From: Pseudomonas sp. P8_229
GTDB taxonomy: Bacteria > Pseudomonadota > Gammaproteobacteria > Pseudomonadales > Pseudomonadaceae
DNA length: 64,000 nt
Reading direction: 5' to 3'
Assembly (NCBI RefSeq): GCF_034008635.1
Contig: NZ_CP125378.1
Span: 3,469,501 to 3,533,500, forward strand
Made by a program: the position numbers and the translations under genes. Under the pieces are notes generated by a model. It searched no databases, had not been told where the DNA came from, and saw nothing but the letters and a program-made list of their open reading frames with translations. This document shows, piece after piece, positions 53,013 to 62,008 of this stretch; the stretch's first letter is position 1; every line of letters begins with the position of its first letter.

Positions 53013-53879
53013 CTCGTCACCGTCATTATCGCCTCGTACAACCACGGCCCGTACATTGAGGAAAGCATCCTCAGCGTCCTCAACCAGAGCTACAAGAACA
53101 TTGAGCTGCTGGTGGTCGATGACGGTTCGAAGGACGACAGCGTCGAGCGCATCAATGCGTTGCAGGCGCAGTATGGTTTCGATTTTCGTGTGCAGCAGAA
53201 TCAGGGGCTGACCAACACCCTCAACGGTGCCATCGCCCGCTCGAAGGGCAGCCTGATCGTGCCGTTCGGCTCCGACGACATCATGTATCCGGAGCGTATT
53301 GCCACCCAGGTGGCGTACATGGATGGCAAGCCTGAAGTCGGGATCTGTGCCGGCAACATCGAGTTGATGCACGCCGACGGCAGCCTTTACCCGGAGAAGC
53401 GTCAGCGTCGCGACGTGCCGTTCCGCCGCCTCGATTTCGATGACATGTTCCTTGAGCGCAAGCCCTATCCACCGGCACCGACCCTGATGATCCGTCGCGA
53501 GGCGCTGGAGAAGGTGGGAGGATTCGATCCGACTATCCGTCTTGAAGACCTGTACATCGAACTGAAGGTGACCCGCGCCGGTTACTTCATCGACGGTCTG
53601 AACGTGGTGATGGCACGCTACCGCAAGCACGCCACCAACTCGTACAAGAACCATCGCTTCATGATCGAGAACATTCTGCGCACCTATGCGCTGTTCAGCG
53701 ATCACCCGTTGTACGACGAAGTGCGCTTCAAGGCGCTGAACTCGATGTTCCTCAAGACCGCCAACCGCAATCGCAAGCTGGCGCGCGAGCTGCTGGCACA
53801 GATCCCGTTCAAGGCCTGGAACAAGAAAACCTGGCGCGGATTGGGGCGTTTGCTCTTTTCTCCGCTGGAAAAGGACTGA
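52959..53879 (+). CDS. wapR: GT2 glycosyltransferase, WapR-like core rhamnosyltransferase
   Basis: This 306-residue GT2 (GT-A fold) enzyme is placed as WapR (PA5000), the alpha-1,3-rhamnosyltransferase that makes the core acceptor for O-antigen. After an N-terminal Ser/Glu/Ala repeat tract (18 residues) the catalytic domain begins LVTVIIASYNHGPYIEESI. The UDP/TDP-site Asp lies in ELLVVDDGSKDDSV, the metal-binding region in VPFGSDDIMYPERI, and the putative catalytic Asp in GGFDPTIRLEDLYIELK. Start is either the GTG at 52959 (overlapping ssg by 4 nt) or the ATG at 52977. It ends 18 nt before the convergent acyltransferase gene. Confidence 0.87.
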   Translation: MSEEKAMSEENAASEANALVTVIIASYNHGPYIEESILSVLNQSYKNIELLVVDDGSKDDSVERINALQAQYGFDFRVQQNQGLTNTLNGAIARSKGSLIVPFGSDDIMYPERIATQVAYMDGKPEVGICAGNIELMHADGSLYPEKRQRRDVPFRRLDFDDMFLERKPYPPAPTLMIRREALEKVGGFDPTIRLEDLYIELKVTRAGYFIDGLNVVMARYRKHATNSYKNHRFMIENILRTYALFSDHPLYDEVRFKALNSMFLKTANRNRKLARELLAQIPFKAWNKKTWRGLGRLLFSPLEKD

Positions 53880-53897
53880 GGCGACGGTCGCCCGCAC

Positions 53898-55115
53898 TCA
53901 GCGAGCGACTTTCTCCGGAAGATGCTTTTCGCCCTTCTGGCGCTGGCGCAACCAGTGCACAACCTTCTTGCCGGCAGCCATGCCCGGTTGCTCGATATAG
54001 AGGAAGGTCGCGCTGCTGATCAGAATCAGCAAACACGTGCAGACGGCCACCAAGGGCAGGTACACCGACGTTTCCCGCGCATCGATATTCAGCAGCAGCG
54101 GTAACCGTTGAACCATCAGCCACAGGACGAAACCGTGCAGCAGGTAGGTGCTGTAGCTGATCTCGCCGAGCCAGCGAATGCTGCGCGGTTTCAGCACACC
54201 GAACAGATTATTGCCGGACGCCACGATCACGAAAAACAGCGACAGCAATAACAGCGGTGCCGTCTTGAACGCCCGACTGAACGCAGTGAACGCAATCACC
54301 AGCGCGAGCACGGCGATGATGCCTGCCAGGCGCGACTGACTCCATGCCACGAGCGCCGGCCGGCGAATCCAGTACGCGGCCGCGATACCGCCGAGAAAAC
54401 TCGCCAGAAAGTGCTTCTTCAGCGAATGCTCCCAGCCGATGAACTGGTACAGCGCGTAGATGCCGAGCAGGCACAGCACCACTTGCAACCAACTGCCGCG
54501 GTAGATGAACACCAGCCCGGCCAGTGGCAGGGCCAGGTAGAAAAACACTTCATAGGCCAGCGTCCACGTGACGTTGGAGATCAGCATGCCGGAGTGACGG
54601 TACTGGTTGATGTCCGGCCGGTCGAACGTCAGCCAGGCGAGAATCTGCTTGAACAGCTCAAGGCCAGGCTCTTTCAGTTGCCAGTTCTGCAAGTGGAAGA
54701 CCGAAACGAACACCAGCAGCATCAGCGGCAGGTACAGCGGATACAGGCGAAATACCCGTGAGACGCCGAAGGCCAGCCAGTCGTGGTTGCGTCCCTGGGC
54801 GAGCAGGCGGCTCCAGAACAGAAACCCGGTGATCATGAAGAACAGCGCAACGCTGCCCTGGCCCAGCATCGAATAGAAGTTGCTCGGGGGGAAGTCGATC
54901 ACTCCGGTGCGCAAGAAGATCCAGGTAATGATCGAGTGGTGCACGAATACGCCAAACGCCAGATAGCCGCGCAGGCCGTCGATGCTGGCATAGCGGCTTT
55001 CGCCGGAATGCTGCAGGTGCCGAGCGATTTTCGGCACCGCGCGCAACAGCAGGGCAGAGGTGACGATGGCCAGCAGATAGGCGGCCAGCGCAAATACAGG
55101 ATTGGTTTCGGTCAT
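53898..55115 (-). CDS. Membrane acyltransferase 3 family protein (surface sugar O-acylation)
   Basis: This 405-residue integral membrane protein belongs to the acyltransferase 3 family (OafA/NolL-like). About ten membrane helices are visible. The family motif IDGLRGYLAFGVFVHHSIIT near residues 45-65 contains the conserved Arg and the catalytic-type His pair, FFMITGFLFWSRLL follows and WLGEISYSTYLLHGFVLWL lies late. Such enzymes usually O-acetylate O-antigen, capsule or core. Its ATG overlaps the stop of the ligase gene (ATGA), so the two are coupled on the minus strand. From memory PAO1 has no equivalent at this place. The acceptor is inferred, probably core or O-polysaccharide. Confidence 0.88.
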   Translation of the reverse strand: MTETNPVFALAAYLLAIVTSALLLRAVPKIARHLQHSGESRYASIDGLRGYLAFGVFVHHSIITWIFLRTGVIDFPPSNFYSMLGQGSVALFFMITGFLFWSRLLAQGRNHDWLAFGVSRVFRLYPLYLPLMLLVFVSVFHLQNWQLKEPGLELFKQILAWLTFDRPDINQYRHSGMLISNVTWTLAYEVFFYLALPLAGLVFIYRGSWLQVVLCLLGIYALYQFIGWEHSLKKHFLASFLGGIAAAYWIRRPALVAWSQSRLAGIIAVLALVIAFTAFSRAFKTAPLLLLSLFFVIVASGNNLFGVLKPRSIRWLGEISYSTYLLHGFVLWLMVQRLPLLLNIDARETSVYLPLVAVCTCLLILISSATFLYIEQPGMAAGKKVVHWLRQRQKGEKHLPEKVAR

Positions 55116-56977
55116 CAGTGAACTCGGGCCGGTGTGTTGCCGGCCAGCACTTGCCTGTGCAGATTTTCAACCGCGGATTTAGACGCCGTCATGGCGTACC
55201 CCTGGAGCAACGCATCGAGGTGATCCTCGAACAGCCAGCGTTTGTCGACAGTGTAACGTTGCATATGACGCAAATTGCGTTGGCGCAAAGAAAGACTGAG
55301 CGGGGTAGGGTAGATACGCAGGTCGGCCAGATCAATCAGCCCGAATTCGCCATCTTCCAGTACCAGTACGTTGCCCAGGTGCAGCGAGCGGAAATACACA
55401 CCTTTCTCGTGCAATTGCGCCATGAATTTGCCAAAGCGCTCTACCAGCGCCTGGCGCACTGCCGGGGCCGTGATGCTTTGCAGCACCTGGCGCAGGGTGT
55501 GCCCCGGCAAGGGTGCGTAGTGCACCGCGCTGCTGCCGTCGTCGAGACGGTACAGATTCAAGACTTGCGGTGTGGGAATGCCCTTCTGGCGCAGTTGTTC
55601 GCTGTTGACCGCGAAGCGTTCGGAGTAAGGATTGAAACTGCCGGAGGTGTACCAGCGGCGACGGCGGAACAATTTGAGGAAGCTGCCGTCGGACAGGCGC
55701 AGCACTTTCGGGCCAAGGCCATCTTCTTCAATGATCTGGGCTGCGCTGCTCAATTGCTCAAGGCCTGTCGCCGTGAGTTTTTGCACCGGCAGGGTCAACA
55801 GGCGCCGCGCGCGTTGATTGATGCATAGCGCCGCGATCAGTGCCAGCGGGATCCACAGCAGGAACCAGTGCTCCTTGGGCCGCGAAATGATTCCGCCGCC
55901 TTCGGTCAGCCCGGCACCGATACCGAATACCAGCCAGGTCGAGGCAATGATCAGCAGTGGCTGCACACGCTGGCGCCAACTGCTCAGCAGCCCCCACCCG
56001 AGGAAAAACAACCAGGGCAGCAGGCCGATGATGCCGACGTAAAACAGGACACCCAGGACAAAGCTGTGCGGCTCCTGGAAGCTGACACCGTTACCTGGGT
56101 CGACGGCAAGACTGGCGCTGTAGCCATGGCCGATCCACGGATGATCAGCAATCATGTGCAGCACTTTCTGCCAGATTTCCAGGCGGTAGGAATCGCCGCG
56201 CTCGGTGATCATCTGCGCAAACAGACCAAGAACGGCCGCGCCGCTCAGGGCCAGCGCGATCAGCAGCCCGACCGAGCGTCGGTTCCAGCAGATGAAGCAC
56301 AGCCACAGCGCCGCCATGGTCAGTGCCACCAGCGGCGTTCTGGAGCCGGTGCCGATCACCGCCATGAACATGATGGCCATTGCCGGTACGCTGAGCCACA
56401 TCATCTGGCGGCGTTTGCAGGTCATGGTCACGCTCAGCCAGTAGGCACTGAAGAACCCGAACAGGTGCGAACTGAGCAGCGGATTGTCGAAGGCGCCACC
56501 GCCGATCAGGCGCATCCCCGGTTCGTAGACCCGGGCGAACATGAGCAGGAAAATGGTCGTGGCGATCAGGGCCACCAGTGCCGCGCCGAACAGCAACGGT
56601 TGGAGGATATCGCTGCGATAGCGCACCAGCAGGTAGCAGCCGGCGAACAGCAGCAGGGTATGCAGTGGCGGCTTCAGCATTCCACCGAAGGGCTCGCCTC
56701 CAGGTCCCCAGGCGAGGCTGAGCAGGGCCCACGCCGCGAACAGCAGGACCGCGAGGAAAATCGGCTCGCGCAACAGTTCCTTGAGTTCACGCGGGCGCAG
56801 GCACAGCGCGATCAGTGTCGGAATGCTGAAGAGTCCATAAAACAGCTTGTGATGCAGGCTTCGGCCCGGCAAAAAGAACAGCGCGCACAGGAGCAAGAAA
56901 TAGCCGGTGGGAAGAATCCACAGGCTAATGAAATCGAAAATTCGATTGGACGTACTGCTGAAGCCGCGAAGTTGCAT
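55115..56977 (-). CDS. waaL: O-antigen ligase fused to a WaaP-like kinase domain
   Basis: The 620-residue protein joins two parts. Residues 1 to about 410 form a Wzy_C/WaaL ligase with about 12 membrane helices, VIGTGSRTPLVALTMA, and a large periplasmic loop containing HPWIGHGYSASLAVDP and QEPHSFVLGVLFYVGIIGLL with the conserved His. It attaches undecaprenyl-linked O-polysaccharide to lipid A-core. Residues about 420-620 form a kinase-like domain with an N-lobe (RLSDGSFLKLFRRRRW), the loop VYFRSLHLGNVLVLEDG and FGLIDLADLR. The catalytic Asp position holds Ser531, while Asn536 and Asp549 remain. In PAO1, from memory, these are two genes (PA4999 and PA4998). The reading frame is continuous, without stop or frameshift. 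It is divergent from msbA. Confidence 0.92.
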   Translation of the reverse strand: MQLRGFSSTSNRIFDFISLWILPTGYFLLLCALFFLPGRSLHHKLFYGLFSIPTLIALCLRPRELKELLREPIFLAVLLFAAWALLSLAWGPGGEPFGGMLKPPLHTLLLFAGCYLLVRYRSDILQPLLFGAALVALIATTIFLLMFARVYEPGMRLIGGGAFDNPLLSSHLFGFFSAYWLSVTMTCKRRQMMWLSVPAMAIMFMAVIGTGSRTPLVALTMAALWLCFICWNRRSVGLLIALALSGAAVLGLFAQMITERGDSYRLEIWQKVLHMIADHPWIGHGYSASLAVDPGNGVSFQEPHSFVLGVLFYVGIIGLLPWLFFLGWGLLSSWRQRVQPLLIIASTWLVFGIGAGLTEGGGIISRPKEHWFLLWIPLALIAALCINQRARRLLTLPVQKLTATGLEQLSSAAQIIEEDGLGPKVLRLSDGSFLKLFRRRRWYTSGSFNPYSERFAVNSEQLRQKGIPTPQVLNLYRLDDGSSAVHYAPLPGHTLRQVLQSITAPAVRQALVERFGKFMAQLHEKGVYFRSLHLGNVLVLEDGEFGLIDLADLRIYPTPLSLSLRQRNLRHMQRYTVDKRWLFEDHLDALLQGYAMTASKSAVENLHRQVLAGNTPARVH

Positions 56978-57130
56978 GCTGTGAGATTCAATCCTGAAGT
57001 TGATCGACCATTCGGATGATGGCTATTTGATGCGGAAAAGGTGCTTAACAATACCAGCCTTTCGCCGATTGCCAGAACCCTGAAGAAGCTGTGCTAAAGT
57101 CAGCGTCCTTTTTATCGACTTTCGCGTGAT

Positions 57131-58933
57131 ATGACCGACTCCAGTCCAGCCGCAAGCCCTTCGAGCTTGAAAATCTACTTCCGCCTGCTCGGCTATGTCC
57201 GGCCGTACATCAGTCTGTTTCTGATCAGCATCGTCGGTTTTCTGATTTTCGCCTCGACGCAGCCGATGCTCGGCTACATCCTCAAGTACTTTGTCGATGG
57301 CCTGTCCAACCCTGAAGCGGTGCTGTTCCCCTCCGTTCCGTACCTGCGTGACCTGCAACTGCTGCAGGCCGTACCGCTGCTGATCATCCTGATCGCCGCA
57401 TGGCAGGGGCTGGGTTCCTATCTGGGCAACTACTTCCTGGCCAAGGTTTCCCTGGGACTGGTGCATGATTTGCGTGTGCAGTTGTTCAATAACCTGCTGG
57501 TCCTGCCCAACCGCTATTTCGACAAGCATAACTCCGGTCACCTGATTTCGCGTATCACCTTCAACGTGACCATGGTCACGGGGGCGGCAACAGATGCGAT
57601 CAAGGTCGTAATCCGTGAAGGGATGACGGTGATCTTCCTGTTCGCGTCGCTGTTGTTCATGAACTGGAAGCTGACGCTGGTGATGGTAGCGATCCTGCCG
57701 CTCATCGCCGTGATGGTGCGCACGGCGAGCAAGAAATTCCGCAAGCAGAGCAAGAAGATCCAGCTGGCGATGGGCGACGTCACGCATGTGGCCTCGGAAA
57801 CCATCCAGGGCTATCGCGTGGTACGCAGCTTCGGCGGCGAAGCTTACGAAGAACAACGCTTCCTCAACGCCAGCCAGAGCAACACCGACAAGCAACTGCG
57901 CATGACCCGCACCGGTGCGATCTATACGCCGATGCTGCAACTGGTGATCTACACCGCCATGGCCGTGCTGATGTTCCTGGTGCTGTTTCTGCGCGGTGAC
58001 GCCTCGGCGGGTGACATGGTCGCCTACATCACGCTGGCGGGCCTGCTGCCCAAGCCGATCCGCCAACTGTCCGAAGTCAGCTCGACCATTCAGAAAGGCG
58101 TGGCCGGCGCCGAGAGCATCTTCGAGCAACTGGACGTCGAGCCGGAAGTCGACACCGGTACGGTCGAGCGCGACGCGGTGAGCGGTCGTCTGGATGTGCG
58201 CAACCTGAGCTTCACCTACCCGGGCACCGAACGTCAGGTGCTCGACGACATCAGCTTCTCGGTCCAGCCGGGGCAGATGGTGGCGCTGGTAGGGCGTTCG
58301 GGCAGCGGCAAGTCGACGCTGGCCAACCTGATTCCGCGTTTCTATCACCACGACAAGGGCGAAATCCTCATCGACGATGTGGAAGTCGAACAGTACAAAC
58401 TGCTCAACCTGCGTCGTCACATCGCCCAGGTGACTCAGCACGTGACCCTGTTCAGCGACACCGTGGCCAACAACATCGCTTATGGCGATCTGGCCGGTGC
58501 ACCGCGTGAGGACATCGAGAAAGCGGCGCGTGATGCCTATGCAATGGATTTTATTGCGCAACTGCCTGAAGGCCTGGACACCCAGGTCGGCGAAAACGGC
58601 GTGTTGCTGTCCGGTGGCCAGCGCCAGCGCCTGGCGATTGCCCGTGCACTGCTCAAGAATGCGCCGCTGCTGATTCTCGACGAAGCCACCTCGGCGCTCG
58701 ATACCGAATCCGAGCGGCACATTCAGGCGGCACTGGATCAGGTGATGAAGGGCCGCACCACGCTGGTGATTGCCCACCGTCTGTCGACGATCGAGAAGGC
58801 CGATCTGATTCTGGTCATGGATCAGGGACGAATTGTCGAGCGCGGTACCCATGATCAGTTGCTGGCACAGAACGGCTACTACGCACGTCTCAATGCCATG
58901 GGCCTCGATGCCCCGGCCGAAGACATCGCCTGA
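57131..58933 (+). CDS. msbA: Lipid A-core flippase MsbA
   Basis: This 600-residue ABC exporter half-transporter flips core-lipid A across the inner membrane. Six membrane helices occupy about residues 20-330. The nucleotide-binding domain has Walker A GRSGSGKST, the Q-loop QVTQHVTLFSDTV, signature LSGGQRQRLAIARAL, Walker B LLILDEATSALD and the H-loop IAHRLS. Length is close to E. coli MsbA (582). It is divergent from waaL over a 153-nt gap; a possible TTGCCA/TGCTAA promoter there is weak. A REP pair follows before the sulfotransferase gene. Confidence 0.97.
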   Translation: MTDSSPAASPSSLKIYFRLLGYVRPYISLFLISIVGFLIFASTQPMLGYILKYFVDGLSNPEAVLFPSVPYLRDLQLLQAVPLLIILIAAWQGLGSYLGNYFLAKVSLGLVHDLRVQLFNNLLVLPNRYFDKHNSGHLISRITFNVTMVTGAATDAIKVVIREGMTVIFLFASLLFMNWKLTLVMVAILPLIAVMVRTASKKFRKQSKKIQLAMGDVTHVASETIQGYRVVRSFGGEAYEEQRFLNASQSNTDKQLRMTRTGAIYTPMLQLVIYTAMAVLMFLVLFLRGDASAGDMVAYITLAGLLPKPIRQLSEVSSTIQKGVAGAESIFEQLDVEPEVDTGTVERDAVSGRLDVRNLSFTYPGTERQVLDDISFSVQPGQMVALVGRSGSGKSTLANLIPRFYHHDKGEILIDDVEVEQYKLLNLRRHIAQVTQHVTLFSDTVANNIAYGDLAGAPREDIEKAARDAYAMDFIAQLPEGLDTQVGENGVLLSGGQRQRLAIARALLKNAPLLILDEATSALDTESERHIQAALDQVMKGRTTLVIAHRLSTIEKADLILVMDQGRIVERGTHDQLLAQNGYYARLNAMGLDAPAEDIA

Positions 58934-58947
58934 TTCCAGGCCTTACC

Positions 58948-59039
58948 CTGTGGGAGCGAGCCTGCTCGCGAAAGCGGTGCAACAGACGACATCCATGTCG
59001 AATGAGCACACGCCATCGCGAGCAGGCTCGCTCCCACAG
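58948..59039. repeat. REP pair after msbA
   Basis: CTGTGGGAGCGAGCCTGCTC...GCGA (58948-58971) is perfectly inverted at 59016-59039. It lies in the 233-nt gap between msbA and the sulfotransferase gene. Confidence 0.95.
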
Positions 59040-59166
59040 TCGTTTGTATCCAGACCTTTACCCTTCTTGACCAAACCGGAATAAATCCGGGCACCGCGCT
59101 TGTTAAGGTTCCTCAACGAACTCTGACTTTCATCGAGGGGGCCATCCCCGTCGCGCGGGTGCTTTC

Positions 59167-59871
59167 ATGCTGCAACGCTATCTCTGGAAACTGCTGCCCA
59201 AGCCGCAGCGGGCCTTTCTGTTGGGGCGCCTGTCGGTGGTCGATCGCCAGGTGGTGAACAAATCGATGTCGGCCAACCTGACGTTTCCCCAAGCCTTCCA
59301 GCAGCATTCCTGCCTGTTCATCCACGTCCCCAAATGCGCCGGCAGCAGCATTTGCACGGCGATGTTTGACGGCTGGCGCCCCGGGCATTTGCCGCTGTAC
59401 TGGTACGAAGAGCAATTTCCCGAACAGTTCGCGAAGGCTTTCAAGTTCGCTTTTGTCCGCGACCCGCTGGAGCGCGCCTATTCGGCCTATGCCTTTCTGC
59501 GTGGCAACGCGTTGAGCACGCGTGACCACCCGGCGCAGCAGATGGTGCGCAAATACCGCGATTTCGACGACTTTGTCACCCGCTGGCTGCACCCGGAAAC
59601 CATTGCCCGGCAATTGCACTTCGCGCCACAGACTGACTTTCTCGTTGATTCGCTCGGGCACCTGGCACTGGATTTTGTCGGTTACCAGGAGCACCTGGCG
59701 CGCGATTTTGCTCTGGTCTGCGAGCAGTTGGGGCTGAACAGTCAGTTGCCTCACGTCAACAGCTCGCGGGAGCGGCAATCGATGCCTGCGCGTGAGTTCT
59801 GTTGCGTACGCACCCGGCGCCTGGTGCGTCGGGTTTATCAGCGTGACTACGAGTTGCTCGGTTATGAATGA
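59167..59871 (+). CDS. Sulfotransferase family protein
   Basis: This 234-residue protein looks like the family-2 sulfotransferases that move sulfate from PAPS to carbohydrates. The 5'-phosphosulfate loop is LFIHVPKCAGSSICTAMF (PKCAGSS at 55-61), and the 3'-phosphate motif is FAFVRDPLERAYSAYAFL (RDP at 98-100, Ser106). FVGYQEHLARDFALVCEQLG is typical of the family's later part. There is no signal peptide or membrane helix, so it acts in the cytosol or on the inner membrane face. It overlaps by 8 nt an APS kinase gene that makes PAPS. The acceptor is unknown; the LPS setting suggests a core or O-antigen sugar. Confidence 0.86.
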   Translation: MLQRYLWKLLPKPQRAFLLGRLSVVDRQVVNKSMSANLTFPQAFQQHSCLFIHVPKCAGSSICTAMFDGWRPGHLPLYWYEEQFPEQFAKAFKFAFVRDPLERAYSAYAFLRGNALSTRDHPAQQMVRKYRDFDDFVTRWLHPETIARQLHFAPQTDFLVDSLGHLALDFVGYQEHLARDFALVCEQLGLNSQLPHVNSSRERQSMPAREFCCVRTRRLVRRVYQRDYELLGYE

Positions 59872-60475
59872 GTTCTTGTCACAGGCGGTACAGCCGCTCG
59901 CGATTCGGCCTTATGGTCTGGCACTCTCGCATCAGGCCCGGGCAGCGCTCAAGGCGCAGCGTCCATGCTGCCTGTGGCTGACCGGATTCTCCGGTGCCGG
60001 CAAGTCGACCCTGGCCAATGCCCTCGAGCTGCACCTGCATGCGTTCGGTCGGCACACTTTTCTGCTCGATGGCGACAACGTGCGCAACGGTCTGTGCCGT
60101 GACTTGGGCATGAGTGATGCCTGTCGCCGGGAAAACACCCGGCGCATGGCGGAGGTGGCGCGGCTGATGGTCGACGCCGGGTTGATTGTGATCGTTGCGG
60201 CCATCTCGCCGTTCCGCGCCGAACGCGACGCCGCGCGTGGGCTGTTTGCGCAGGATGCGTTCATTGAGGTGCATGTCAGCACCTCGCTGGAAGTCTGTGC
60301 CCGCCGCGATCCAAAAGGTCTGTATCAGGCCGTACGGGAAGGACGGATCAAGCACTTCACGGGGGTGGACAGTCCTTACGAACCGCCGCTGACAGCCGAG
60401 TGGCAGATCGATACCGAGGACCTCGACTTGTCCGAAGCCTGCCAGCAGTTGGCGGCGTTGGTGCTCAAAAAATAA
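59864..60475 (+). CDS. cysC: Adenylylsulfate (APS) kinase, stand-alone
   Basis: This 203-residue P-loop kinase makes PAPS from APS and ATP. It shows Walker A GFSGAGKST (41-49), FLLDGDNVRNGLCRDLGMSD, RRENTRRMAEVARLM and the VAAISPFRAERDAAR segment with the conserved Ser. The ATG at 59864 lies inside the end of the sulfotransferase gene (8-nt overlap), so the two are translationally coupled. There is no ATP sulfurylase (cysD/cysN) nearby, so APS must come from the main assimilation pathway, where Pseudomonas commonly uses a CysN-CysC fusion. This copy is therefore likely dedicated to the neighbouring sulfotransferase. Confidence 0.93.
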   Translation: MNEFLSQAVQPLAIRPYGLALSHQARAALKAQRPCCLWLTGFSGAGKSTLANALELHLHAFGRHTFLLDGDNVRNGLCRDLGMSDACRRENTRRMAEVARLMVDAGLIVIVAAISPFRAERDAARGLFAQDAFIEVHVSTSLEVCARRDPKGLYQAVREGRIKHFTGVDSPYEPPLTAEWQIDTEDLDLSEACQQLAALVLKK

Positions 60476-60534
60476 GCAAAATACCGAGCTGTTTCATCCT
60501 GTTGCAGGCGGCACTCAAGCCTGCGCCAACCCTG

Positions 60535-60543
60535 TGTTAATAT
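60535..60543 (+). promoter_or_regulatory. Extended -10 promoter for hldE
   Basis: TGTTAATAT carries the TGn extension directly before TAATAT. No good -35 is visible. It lies 35 nt before the hldE ATG. Confidence 0.5.
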
Positions 60544-60577
60544 CGCGCCCCTGTTCATTTTGTATGTGGGTTGCTCC

Positions 60578-61999
60578 ATGAAGTTGTCCATGCCGCGATT
60601 CGATCAAGCCCCAGTCTTGGTGGTCGGCGATGTCATGCTCGACCGTTACTGGCATGGTGGAACCTCACGGATTTCCCCTGAGGCACCGGTTCCGGTCGTA
60701 AAAGTCGAGCAAATCGAAGACCGCCCGGGCGGTGCTGCCAACGTTGCCTTGAACATTGCCGCGCTGGGTGCGCCGGCGTCGCTGGTCGGTGTGACCGGTG
60801 ATGACGAAGCCGCCGACAGCCTGAGCAACAGTCTCAAGGGCGCGGGCGTGCGCGCGCTGTTCCAGCGCATTGCGCATCAACCGACCATCGTCAAGCTGCG
60901 GGTCATGAGCCGGCACCAGCAATTGCTGCGTATCGACTTCGAAGAACCGTTTGCCACCGATGCACTGGCCCTGGCCTCGCAGGTCGACGATCTGCTGGAA
61001 GGTATCAAGGTGCTGGTGCTGTCCGACTACGGCAAAGGCGCGTTGAAAAACCATCAGGCCTTGATTCAGGCCGCCCGGGCCAAAGGCATTCCGGTGCTGG
61101 CCGACCCCAAGGGCAAGGATTTTTCGATCTACCGTGGCGCCAGCCTGATCACGCCGAACCTCAGCGAGTTCGAAGCCATCGTCGGCGGTTGCGCCGATGA
61201 GCACGAGCTGGTGAGCAAGGGCGCCACCCTGATGCACGACCTCGAACTCGGCGCGCTGCTGGTGACTCGTGGCGAACACGGCATGACTCTGCTGCGTCCG
61301 GAGCATCCGGCGCTGCACCTGCCGGCCCGTGCCCGTGAAGTGTTCGACGTGACCGGTGCTGGTGATACGGTGATCTCCACGCTGGCGGCGGCGATCGCCG
61401 CCGGTGAAGAACTGCCGCACGCCGTCGCGCTGGCCAACCTCGCAGCCGGTATTGTGGTCGGCAAGCTCGGTACCGCTGCAATCAGCGCGCCGGAACTGCG
61501 CCGCGCGATCCAGCGTGAAGAAGGCTCGGAACGTGGTGTTCTGGGTCTCGAGCAACTGGTACTGGCGGTCGCTGATGCCCGCGCGCATAACGAGCGCATC
61601 GTCTTCACCAACGGCTGCTTCGACATTCTGCATGCCGGTCACGTGACCTATCTTGAGCAGGCGCGTGCCCAGGGCGACCGTCTGATCGTGGCGATCAACG
61701 ATGACGCCTCCGTCAGCCGCCTGAAAGGCCCGGGACGTCCGATCAACAGTGTCGACCGACGCATGGCGGTCCTCGCTGGTCTCGGTGCGGTGGACTGGGT
61801 GATCAGCTTCCCGGAAGGCACCCCGGAAAACCTGCTGCGCGAGGTCAAGCCGGACGTGCTGGTCAAGGGCGGTGATTACGGCATCGACCAGGTGGTCGGC
61901 GCGGACATCGTCAAGGCGTACGGCGGCACGGTGAAAGTGCTGGGGCTGGTGGAAAACAGCTCGACAACGGCGATTGTCGAAAAAATCCGCGGTCACTGA
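60578..61999 (+). CDS. hldE: Bifunctional heptose-7-phosphate kinase/heptose-1-phosphate adenylyltransferase
   Basis: This 473-residue enzyme makes ADP-heptose for the LPS inner core. The N-terminal ribokinase-like domain (about 1-320) has VVGDVMLDRYWHGGTSRISP, RPGGAANVALNIAALG and the catalytic DVTGAGDTVISTLAA. The C-terminal nucleotidyltransferase domain (about 345-473) has VFTNGCFDILHAGHVTYLEQ, with the HxGH-type signature, and LKGPGRPINSVDRRMAVL. Length matches E. coli HldE (477). ATG 60578 was chosen over an in-frame codon at 60560. A palindromic repeat with a T-run ends the gene. Its product supplies WaaC and WaaF. Confidence 0.97.
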   Translation: MKLSMPRFDQAPVLVVGDVMLDRYWHGGTSRISPEAPVPVVKVEQIEDRPGGAANVALNIAALGAPASLVGVTGDDEAADSLSNSLKGAGVRALFQRIAHQPTIVKLRVMSRHQQLLRIDFEEPFATDALALASQVDDLLEGIKVLVLSDYGKGALKNHQALIQAARAKGIPVLADPKGKDFSIYRGASLITPNLSEFEAIVGGCADEHELVSKGATLMHDLELGALLVTRGEHGMTLLRPEHPALHLPARAREVFDVTGAGDTVISTLAAAIAAGEELPHAVALANLAAGIVVGKLGTAAISAPELRRAIQREEGSERGVLGLEQLVLAVADARAHNERIVFTNGCFDILHAGHVTYLEQARAQGDRLIVAINDDASVSRLKGPGRPINSVDRRMAVLAGLGAVDWVISFPEGTPENLLREVKPDVLVKGGDYGIDQVVGADIVKAYGGTVKVLGLVENSSTTAIVEKIRGH

Positions 62000-62008
62000 T
62001 TCAAGCTG

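Noticed and set aside
57069..57100. Sigma-70 promoter for msbA (TTGCCA with TGCTAA or TAAAGT)
   Set aside because: With 17-nt spacing the -10 is poor, and the better -10 needs a 20-nt spacer; too weak to list.
57023..58852. 609-codon minus-strand frame opposite msbA
   Set aside because: Shadow of an ABC transporter with all its motifs; composition is His/Arg/Gln-rich.
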